DNA of 64,000 nt, taken from NCBI GenBank assembly GCA_026018925.1, contig JAKSZU010000006.1, positions 193,504,449 to 193,568,448 of the forward strand, written 5' to 3'. Origin of the DNA: Tupaia tana. Its lineage: Eukaryota; Chordata; Mammalia; Scandentia; Tupaiidae. Positions within the stretch are counted from its first letter, which is position 1. Every line of letters starts with the position of its first letter. The notes beneath the pieces were generated by a model. It was not told where the DNA came from. It saw only the letters and a list, made by a program, of their open reading frames with translations, and did no database searches. Made by a program: the position numbers and the translations under genes. Shown one piece after another: positions 57,221-64,000 of the stretch.

Positions 57221-57292
57221 TTGAGTTATGGGAAAAGTCATGATGTATTTTTGCATAGGAAAAATACATCAGGACCTTTCTGGCAACCCAGT
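57221..57292. mobile_element. Mariner-like palindromic MITE (75-bp type) inserted in SINE B
   Basis: GGGAAAAGTCATGATGTATT and AATACATCAGGACCTTTC mirror each other. TA lies on both sides (57219-57220 and 57293-57294). Same family as 52279. Confidence 0.82.
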
Positions 57293-57388
57293 GTATTCTC
57301 ATGATCCTGGCTGGCTGGAAAAGTGTGGAGGGATGGTAGCATGAGACCCTATTAAAGGTGCTTGTCTTTCTTTTGTTCTCTCTCTTTC

Positions 57389-57426
<38 letters not shown>

Positions 57427-57435
57427 GAGAAATAA
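57293..57435 (+). mobile_element. SINE family B (second copy), end
   Basis: TGATCCTGGCTGGCTGG, AGGGATGGTAGCATGAGACC, a CT tract of about 20 units (57393-57424) and AAGGAGAAATAAC. Confidence 0.75.
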
Positions 57436-57559
57436 CTTAAAAAACATTTTTCTTGCCAATAGATTTTCACCTTAGAGTAAAACCTCAAGTCCTGACAAGG
57501 GCTTACTGGGCTATCCAAGATCTGCAGTTCCCCATCTACCTCCTCGCCATTGCCTCTCC

Positions 57560-58010
57560 ACCACATTTCCTGCAATTCCTCTTTACGCCTTCTGCCCCAG
57601 CTCCACCAACTCCTTGCTTTCCCTTACCGTGCTAGCAAGCTTTCTCCCACTTCAAATATGTTCCTACCTCAGAAAGCTTTGCCTTCTGTCACTCTTACCT
57701 CCTAGAACAGTTGCCACCACAACTCCATTTGGTTTGTTCTCTCAGTCCTTCATTGTCTCTTGAACGTCACCAGATCAGAGGTCTTCCCTGACCACCCTAC
57801 GGACTAGCAGCACTCTACCTCATTTCCTGCCCCCCTGCCCTTTTTAACTTTCTTCTCTGTAGCATATTAAACAATGAAATTTGTGTTTTTGTTATTTTCT
57901 TATTGTGTGCAATCATATGAATAAGCTTTAGAGGGCAGGAATTTTGTCTTATCCATTTCTGTATCTGTAGAGACAGTAGACACTCAAGAAATGAATGACA
58001 TAATGAACGG
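57560..58010 (+). mobile_element. L2
   Basis: CAAGCTTTCTCCCACTTCAA, ACCTCCTAGAACAGTTGCC, AGAGGTCTTCCCTGACCACC, GCTTTAGAGGGCAGGAATTT and ACTCAAGAAATGAATGAC. One of the longer L2 copies here. Confidence 0.75.
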
Positions 58011-58179
58011 CTCTTCTTCTAACAATGTCAGTCCATTGTTTTTTCCTTCTTCTTTATTGTCAATTCAGAAAATTGCATTAAGTGGATTATTATGACTTGA
58101 AAATCAGTAATTTTGTTTTTTACTCCACTTGAGAAATCCATGAAGGGTGACACTTTATAAAAGGGTATAATAGAGTTTT

Positions 58180-58253
58180 CAAATGAAGATAGAAAAAACA
58201 GACTACTTAAACTTTCATCCTGCCTTTACTACTTCCTATGAGATAGCATTAAA
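58180..58253 (+). mobile_element. MIR, left part
   Basis: Weakly conserved 5' side; its 3' half continues after the SINE at 58268. Confidence 0.45.
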
Positions 58254-58267
58254 GTTACTCAGCTCCT

Positions 58268-58538
58268 GGGGAACCAGCAGTTAGCATAATGGCTATGTCT
58301 CTGGACTCCCATGTAGTCGACCGCGGTTCACGTCCCAGACCCGGTGGCTTAAAATGGGCGCGTGTGCGTGCGTGCCCAAGATCCCAAGAGGAGAATGAAG
58401 GAGAAGGGATTGCGGCGTGACCATCCCCCCTGGGGGGTGATTTCTCGCTTTCTGTCTCTATATCTCTCTCTGTCTGGTGAGTGCACGCGACCTATAGTGA
58501 AAAAACCTCTCAAAAAAAAAAAAAAAAAAAAAAAAAAA
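58268..58538 (+). mobile_element. SINE family A-long, young, inserted in MIR, with TSD
   Basis: GTTACTCAGCTCCT flanks it exactly (58254-58267 and 58539-58552). Pure A tail of about 28. A small deletion removes CTCACGCC before GGGCGCGTG. Confidence 0.96.
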
Positions 58539-58665
58539 GTTACTCAGCTCCTCTGGGTCTTGGTTTTCTCATCTACAAGACTGGAATAATACCACTATAG
58601 AACTTACTTTGGGGGATGAAATTAAATAATATAGGGCCTGACACACGCTAAATAGTCAATGAAAT
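58539..58665 (+). mobile_element. MIR, right part
   Basis: TCCTCTGGGTCTTGGTTTTC, TCATCTACAAGACTGGAATA and GGGCCTGACACACG. Confidence 0.75.
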
Positions 58666-58734
58666 ATTTGTTTTTATTGGCAAGCTATTTCCAATTTATC
58701 TAATAGACACCATTAATAACAAAATGATATTAGG

Positions 58735-58805
58735 GACCAGCAGATGGAGTAATGGCGTCACTGGACTCCCACATAGTTGGCCACAATTCGAGTTCCGGAC
58801 CTAAT
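58735..58805 (+). mobile_element. SINE family A head without body or tail
   Basis: GGGACCAGCAGATGGAGTAA, ACTGGACTCCCACATAG and ATTCGAGTTCCGGACC, then unrelated sequence. The 3' end, not the 5' end, is missing, which is unusual for a retrocopy. Confidence 0.8.
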
Positions 58806-58868
58806 CCACCACCATTCCCTTTCTCATGCCCGTAAAATCAGCTTAGAGATAAAAATTCATGCTCACAT

Positions 58869-59089
58869 GAAATAATGTTGCCATTAATTCACTTGACCTT
58901 TCCAAAGGGTGCCTCTTGATTTTAAGAGGCGTTTTCCTATTATACATCGTGATTAGTCTCATGCCTGACTTGAGTTCTGGTGGTTAAGTACAAAAAGAAA
59001 AAAGAATGATTACTCCCAACCCCCACCCCCATTTGTAACTTTGTCTTACATAAAAAAGGGTGGAATGGGTATATTCTGGGGAAAATGGA
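58869..59089 (+). repeat. Left arm of a 221-bp, about 97% identical inverted repeat
   Basis: GAAATAATGTTGCC through CATAAAAAAGGGTGGAATGG. The same sequence runs backwards at 60078-60299. I count five substitutions over the first about 205 bases and a few more changes at the inner edge. Inside the arm, GCCTCTT and AAGAGGC form a further small stem. No SINE, LINE or LTR block was recognised in it. Confidence 0.95.
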
Positions 59090-59544
59090 GTCCTGGCCTT
59101 AAGTCTCTTATTTCCACTGTTCTGTATGAGTCGCTGCAGGTACTGCTGTCCAGATCTCAGTATTCCCAAAGGCATTGTCCTTGAAAACTGAGTAGGTCAT
59201 TACAGTTCAGGATCTGACCACTAGAGGGCAGAGAGACACTATCAATCTCTCAACATGTGGGCATCAGACTTGGTTTTCAATAATGTAAATCTTAATAAAA
59301 TGCTAAATTATTCCTAGCCCCTAAAATTAAAACAGCCTAGGACACATTTGTTAAACACTTGTATAGAAGTTTGATTCAAATATTTCATTCTAATTGTCAT
59401 CACCACCAAAACTATAATGTGTGTTAGTAACTCAATTGAACGTGGCTTAATAATGGTCTTTGCTGATATTGTGATTAGTATAACACTAACAAGAATGATA
59501 TCATGATAATATATTCTGACTAGATTGGTAAAACTCTTTCTTTT
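59090..59544. other. Spacer of the inverted repeat, left part
   Basis: Unassigned. GACCACTAGAGGGCAGAGAG near 59217 is a CTCF-like core (CCACTAGAGGGCAG), a common motif whose binding I cannot test. Confidence 0.4.
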
Positions 59545-59775
59545 TTAGTTTCTTTCTTTCTTTCTTTCTTTTTTTCTTTCTTTCATGAGAAAAAGAGCAA
59601 CAGAAACTCTTAAGAAGGTTCTAACATCTCAATCCACCTCAGCCTTCGCCAGCCAGGATCAAGGGCAGGTATTCATGTATGTGCAAAAAGATCTCAGGAT
59701 GAGAACCCAGGACTTTCCTATGTGGCCTCAACTTCATGGAATATGGTGTTACCACTGTGGTACCACAGCTGGCCT
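59545..59775 (-). mobile_element. SINE family B inside the inverted-repeat spacer
   Basis: Minus strand: a CTTT repeat, CTTTCATGAGAAAAAGAG, GCCTTCGCCAGCCAGGATCA and ACCACTGTGGTACCACAGCTGG. It has no partner on the other side, so the spacer is not itself palindromic. Confidence 0.75.
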
Positions 59776-60077
59776 AGATTGGTCAAACTAACTTTGACAA
59801 AGATTTTATTATTACGAGTTAAATTTCTACCATTATTGCACCTTTTAATAAATAAGTCAACCCATAATATTTAAACCTTTTCTGTTTTCTACTGGGCAAG
59901 TTCTCTCTTCCTCAAGTGTATTAAATCATTTTATTCTTCAAGAAAGCAACAGATTGAATATATTGAACTTCATGGAACTTGAGAAGTAAGAAAACCTTGG
60001 CTCAGCTCTTGAGCCACCCCTTCACAATAATCACAATAAAGGCAGGCCTCATGCTTTTCTTTTCCTTTCTTTTCCTT
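59776..60077. other. Spacer of the inverted repeat, right part
   Basis: Unassigned; ends in a TTTTCCTTTC-type pyrimidine tract at the inner edge of the right arm. Confidence 0.4.
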
Positions 60078-60299
60078 TCCATTACCCCCAGTAATATACC
60101 CACTCCACCCTTTTTTATGTAAGACAAAGTTACAAATGGGGGTGGGGGTTGGGAGTAATCATTCTTTTTTCTTTTTGTACTTAACCACCAGAACTCAAGT
60201 CAGGCATGAGACTAATCACGATGTATAATAGAAAAACGCCTCTTAAAATCAAGAGGCACTCTTTGGAAAGGTCAAGTGAATAAACGGCAACATTATTTC
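60078..60299 (-). repeat. Right arm of the 221-bp inverted repeat
   Basis: Reverse complement of 58869-59089, ending at CATTATTTC. The spacer between the arms is about 990 bases. No target-site duplication is visible at the outer edges. Confidence 0.95.
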
Positions 60300-60334
60300 C
60301 TTTTATTAGATTCTAGAAAGTTACACTGCATATG

Positions 60335-60575
60335 GAATTTTTTCTTTTTAAGTTTATTTATTTTATGAAAGAAAGAGAGAGAGAGAGAGAAGCACCCCTT
60401 CACAAAGCCTCATGCTGGTTTCTCCCACCAGCTTGCCCAGCCAGCCAGGGGTCACGGTCACGTACCCAGCACACCCATGTAAAACCCAGCCTTCCATACG
60501 GAGCAAAACCCCAACCCTCCACATGGATCCAGCAGCCCTTGAGCTGCATGTTACTGCTGCACAACTCGGCCATCA
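60335..60575 (-). mobile_element. tRNA-like SINE, B-type variant
   Basis: Minus strand: AAGTTTATTTATTTTATGAA, a GA tract, CCAGCCAGCCAGGGGTCACG, ATGGATCCAGCAGCCCTTG and CTGCTGCACAACTCGGCC. It has the family B end (CTTTCTTTCATAAAATAAAT when reversed), with a different middle. Confidence 0.6.
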
Positions 60576-60699
60576 TGAATTTCTTTTCTTTCTGTAAGGA
60601 CTGTTTATCACTAACTTGTGATAGGATCAGATGCAAGAGGAAGTAGGAAATCCAAGGGTGGGAATAATGTAGTGTAAATCCGAAACCAAACTCTTGTCA

Positions 60700-60887
60700 A
60701 TGGTCCAAGGTACAGTGACACAAGTACTCAATACTGGAGCCCCCTGGGAGACCCTGATCAGACCTTGGGTTGACCTGAATATGCCTAGTGTGCCTGCAGG
60801 CTCCCATGATCCTGGCTTGCTAGGAGGCTATAGAGAGATTATGGTCTGGTAAGACCCTTATCTGTATCTCTCTCTCTCTCTCTTCAT
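60700..60887 (+). mobile_element. SINE family B, interrupted in its CT tail
   Basis: CAAGGTACAGTGACACAAGT, GACCTTGGGTTGACC, CATGATCCTGGCTTGCTAGG and GTAAGACCC, then (CT)n. The tail continues at 61068 with more CT and AACAAATAAATAAATAAG. Confidence 0.8.
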
Positions 60888-61067
60888 CCAATCATAGCTT
60901 ACAACAAGCCTTAATGAATGATGAAGAGAACAGTTTCCTGTCCAAACAGCAGCCATGCCTACTTATTGTGGGACTGGATTGGAAATTACTTAGGAACCAT
61001 TTGAGTAAATGATGGAGGAGACTCTGCAAGTCAGTTTCATAGATCAGAATTAAGCAAGCATCATCAT
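60888..61067 (+). repeat. 180-bp direct repeat, copy 1, inside a SINE B tail
   Basis: CCAATCATAGCTTACAACAA, AATGATGAAGAGAACAG, TGTGGGACTGGATTGGAAAT and GAATTAAGCAAGCATCAT recur with small differences at 62054-62240. Family unknown; no A tail. Confidence 0.88.
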
Positions 61068-61113
61068 CATCTCTCTCTCTCTCTCTCAACAAATAAATAA
61101 ATAAGTCTTTATT
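61068..61113 (+). mobile_element. SINE family B, continuation of the tail
   Basis: ATCTCTCTCTCTCTCTCTCAACAAATAAATAAAT-type end. Confidence 0.65.
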
Positions 61114-61585
61114 AAAAAACAGAATCTTATCATCAGGACAGCCTTGCAACAGTTAATGCCTGGGTCTGTAACCATGGAAACAAAACCTTTATGTCAGGGT
61201 GACATGGGTTCCAGGGGCATAGAGAATACCTCACATTGAACTTCATTCAACTTCAATACATAAAATTTCATTCCGAAAATCCTTATTTTGTGAGTTCAGT
61301 CCTATTCCCAGTCCCAAATCCTGAAAAGGCCAAGACATAAGGTGCCCAATACATTAAGGTGTAATTCCATTAGTGAACACTCCCACACACCTATGTTAGG
61401 ATAGCCTTGTTTCATATTGGTGTATTATTCCACGATAGCTTGACTGAGTTGTCCTGAAATGAAAACTTGAAATATGTATGAAAAAATAGACACTACAAAA
61501 TTTTTATTAATATTATTTCCTCAGATTTCCTTCTCTTAAAATCTAGCTCAACAAAGGCTTTCTCTGAAAAATATCTGTGAATGGT
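61114..61585. other. Unassigned sequence
   Basis: No gene or named repeat. Confidence 0.35.
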
Positions 61586-61810
61586 CCTTGACTTCACAGA
61601 GCATTGTTGTGAAATGACCAGACTCTAGAAACAGATGAATTGCATTTGAATCCTTGCTTTGCCACGAATTCAGTAACTTTTGTCGAACTCCTTAATTCTC
61701 TCTACATCCTTTTTTTACATTTATAAAATAGAACAATAATAGTTCCTACCTTATAAGATTGCTGTGATGATAAATGACTGAATATGCACAGAACTCAAAG
61801 TGCCTGACAA
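61586..61810 (+). mobile_element. MIR
   Basis: CTAGAAACAGATGAATTGCA, TCCTTGCTTTGCCACGAATT, AACTCCTTAATTCTCTC, ATAATAGTTCCTACC and AGTGCCTGAC. Nearly complete. Confidence 0.88.
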
Positions 61811-62053
61811 ATTGCAAGCCCTATCTATATAGGTGCTTTCTATACTAAAATCAATCATTTTATCATATTAATAGTTACAATTATTTGATCAAAGAAAGCA
61901 TGACATTGGCTTCAGATGCTCAGACATGCAATTTTATTATATGTGATGGCTAAACATGAGAGCAGAGTTAAAAGAATGGAAAAGAGCTCAGGAGGATATT
62001 CTGTTTTCCTTCATTTCTGTTTCTTAAGCTCTGAACAAAGCATTTGCCTACAC
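61811..62053. other. Unassigned sequence
   Basis: Nothing recognised. Confidence 0.3.
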
Positions 62054-62240
62054 CCAATCATAGTTCACAACAAGCCTTAATGAATGAATGATGAAGAGAA
62101 GAGTTTTTTTGTCCAACCAGCAGCCAGGCCCATTCATTCTAATTGTGGGACTGGATTGGAAATTTCTTAGCATCCACTTAAGTAAATGATGGGGAAGACT
62201 CTGCAGAGCAGTTCCATACTCGGAATTAAGCAAACATCAT
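62054..62240 (+). repeat. Direct repeat, copy 2
   Basis: Partner of 60888-61067, in the same orientation, about 1.17 kb downstream. It is set in ordinary sequence without CT tracts. Confidence 0.88.
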
Positions 62241-62724
62241 TAAAGCCTTTCTCCTGACCATATTTCCTGAGCTCAGCTTATCTGCAAGTCATCATAATAA
62301 ACAGGTCCAATTAAGGAAAACAGTAGTACATACTCCCCAGATCATGAGTGCTGAGAAATATGTGGTTTCAAAGACCTTGGAAGAATGTCAGACAGATTCT
62401 TTGGCTCATGTGAAGGCAAATGCAACATTACGTAACAGAATGTTTTGGATTGTAAATCTCTACCAGGACATACAGTTAGTGTCTTGTGCAAACATATCCA
62501 GTTTTGGGATAAGAATACTACTTGAATATTTTTTCTCTATGCCATACTGTGACATAGTTCTAGTTCTACCATCTCCATCTAATCTTCTAGAAGTCTGTAG
62601 TCAGAAGAATCTGAGAAGTTGAGTTCAGTCTCTCAAGAGTTTTCCTTATAGGTGGTCACAAGTTATAGCATGAACATTTCCAGTGGTAAATTCCAATCCT
62701 CTGACTCAGTTCATTTGCTCCATA
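62241..62724. other. Unassigned sequence
   Basis: A frame at 62344-62622 is open for 92 codons but has no recognisable family resemblance or supporting context. Confidence 0.35.
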
Positions 62725-62900
62725 TGCAATTTACTGAGCACCTAAGTAACATATATTGGAAATACAAAATTAAACAAAATTAAGTCCTTGCTTTCAAGAA
62801 GCACATTATCTGCTAGAAGAGATGTAACAAAACATAATTACAGAATAGTGTGAAATATATTTCTAGGAGGAAGTACAGGGGGTGCTATATGACTACATAG
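62725..62900 (+). mobile_element. L2/L3-class old repeat fragment
   Basis: CAATTTACTGAGCACCTAAG, TTGCTTTCAAGAAGCACATT and ATTACAGAATAGTGTGAAAT. Confidence 0.6.
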
Positions 62901-63554
62901 AAATAGTTCTAATAGCATTTCTTTTATTATCAAGTACTATTCAAATACATGTATTAACTCTTTCAACTTCAACCCTAAAAGTAAATTGACATGCTGAGAG
63001 ATAGGTCACTTAGAGCCACATAGTAAATATTACAGTTTGTTTAGATGAAACCTTCACTTGAAAGCAGAAGTAAGACTTTCTTGAGGAAGGAGGTACAACA
63101 TGAGCTGCTACTTGACAAACGAATGAGAGTCAGCTAGGTAATGCAGAATGAAGGTCATTCTAGGCAGAAGGAACTGTATGCCTATATTATACCAGCCAGA
63201 AGACCTAAACCTAGTTTTCCAGGTAGTTATAAAGCTATTTTTGTCAAAAGTAGGGATATAGCATGTTTTCTGTAATGCTCTATTAGCTTAATATATGCAT
63301 TTTAAGAATTTAGAGATATGACCCATGATATCCATTAGTACTCAAATCTCGGGCCCTGCAAATGTTAGAGGTGAGCTTGCTGTGTGTGAGACATGAAAAT
63401 AAAAAGCATGGCCTGTTTGAGAAACTAAAAGTAGATTAGCAAAGTTACAGCCTAAAATGCAAAGCAAATGGAAGAAAGGCAATGCTCAGGGAAGCACTTG
63501 CCAACCTAGTGATTTGAACTTAATTCTGAAGGCAATGAGGACAATTAAGGATTT
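62901..63554. other. Unassigned sequence
   Basis: No gene or named repeat. Confidence 0.35.
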
Positions 63555-63632
63555 TCTTTCTTCCTCCTTCCTCTTTTCTTTCTTTCTTTTTCTCCTTCTT
63601 TCTTTCTTTCTCTTTCTCTTTCTTTCTTTTTT
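63555..63632. repeat. Pyrimidine (CTTT)n-rich tract
   Basis: Almost pure C/T on the plus strand. It yields spurious Lys/Arg-rich frames on the minus strand. Confidence 0.85.
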
Positions 63633-63677
63633 GTTATTTCTTCCACTAGAGAGACAGATAGTACTCATTATAAGGTT

Positions 63678-63950
63678 GTTTTTTTTTTTTTTTTTTTTTT
63701 TTTTTGAGAGGTTTTTGCTATAGGGCGCGTGTGCACGCCAGACAGAGACAGAGAGACAGAAAGTGAGAAATCACCCCCCCCAGGGGGGATGGCCAGGCTG
63801 CAATCCCTTCTCCTCCATTCTCCTCTCAGGATCTTGGGCATGCACGCACATGCGCCCAGTATGAGTTTTAAGCCACCGGGTCCGGAATGCGAACCGCAGT
63901 CGACTACATGGGAGTCCAGCGACATAGCCATTATGCTAACTGCAGGTCCC
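63678..63950 (-). mobile_element. SINE family A-long, young, with TSD
   Basis: T run of about 28, then GAGAGGTTTTTGCTATAGGG to CTAACTGCAGGTCCC. CTCATTATAAGGTT (63664-63677) and CTCATTATAGGGTT (63951-63964) flank it. Confidence 0.95.
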
Positions 63951-64000
63951 CTCATTATAGGGTTTTGACTTTCTGCTCTACTTCCATGGACATGTGTTTG

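Noticed and set aside
58869..60299. Inverted repeat as a DNA transposon with long terminal inverted repeats
   Set aside because: No target-site duplication at the outer edges, no transposase remains, and an unpaired SINE B in the spacer. Kept as an unexplained inverted repeat instead.
62344..62622. 92-codon open frame
   Set aside because: Length is unremarkable for non-coding sequence; codon content and motifs give no support.
63486..63668. Lys/Arg-rich minus-strand frame suggestive of a basic protein
   Set aside because: It is the translation of a (CTTT)n tract.
1..64000. CRISPR array or bacterial operon
   Set aside because: The repeats are dispersed SINEs with poly-A tails and TSDs, not regularly spaced short repeats. 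All evidence is for a mammalian genome.

Overview
This 64-kb window looks like AT-rich nuclear DNA of a placental mammal. I see no functional protein-coding gene or RNA gene. It is repeat-rich non-coding sequence, intergenic or deep intronic. It holds old MIR, L2, L1M and MLT1 copies shared by placental mammals, plus a very dense lineage-specific set of tRNA-derived SINEs. The dominant SINE, called family A here, starts GGGACCAGCAG. It has Pol III A and B boxes, then in the long form a body with GGAGAATGGAGGAGAAGG, a CT-rich stretch, CCCTATAGCAAAAA and an A-rich tail. A short form joins the same head to a pyrimidine stretch and GGTCAAATT plus an AT-rich tail. A second tRNA-like SINE, family B, contains TGATCCTGGCTGGCTGAGG and ends in CT-rich sequence plus CATGAAAGAAATAA. 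A 7SL-like fragment near 3.8 kb hints at Euarchontoglires. Together with monomer/dimer tRNA SINEs this makes a colugo (Dermoptera) my best guess, from memory of SINE families and not proven.

Layout. 0-10 kb: about ten family A SINEs, a compound CA/TA/GA microsatellite and a tandem A-short dimer. 10-24 kb: L1M fragments, more SINEs, an RPL37A processed pseudogene (14.8-15.1 kb) and a mariner-like MITE split by a retroelement. 24-28 kb: an L1-type element with only ORF1 (HAL1-like) followed by a second 3' end of the same family. 28-37 kb: an antisense L1M 3' region, a MER5-like hAT fragment, an ERV-like LTR and an MLT1 LTR. 37-50 kb: largely unassigned sequence with MIR, L2, two MLT1 LTRs and an L1 3' end. 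50-52 kb: a local duplication with inverted and direct arms. 52-58 kb: mariner MITEs, a Tigger-like element inserted in a SINE, and a nested SINE/SINE/MITE stack. 58.8-60.3 kb: a nearly identical 221-bp inverted repeat around a 1-kb spacer. 60.9-62.2 kb: a direct duplication, one copy of which sits inside a SINE tail.

The elements interact by mobilisation and nesting. Family A copies carry A-rich tails and 9-20 bp target-site duplications (TSDs), as expected for L1-driven insertion. DNA transposons have landed in SINEs, and SINEs in older L1s, so relative ages can be read. The most unusual structures are the 97%-identical inverted repeat, the nested DNA transposons, and the ORF1-only L1 with a perfect hairpin just after its ORF. 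All family and taxon names rest on recall of consensus sequences; no search was run.
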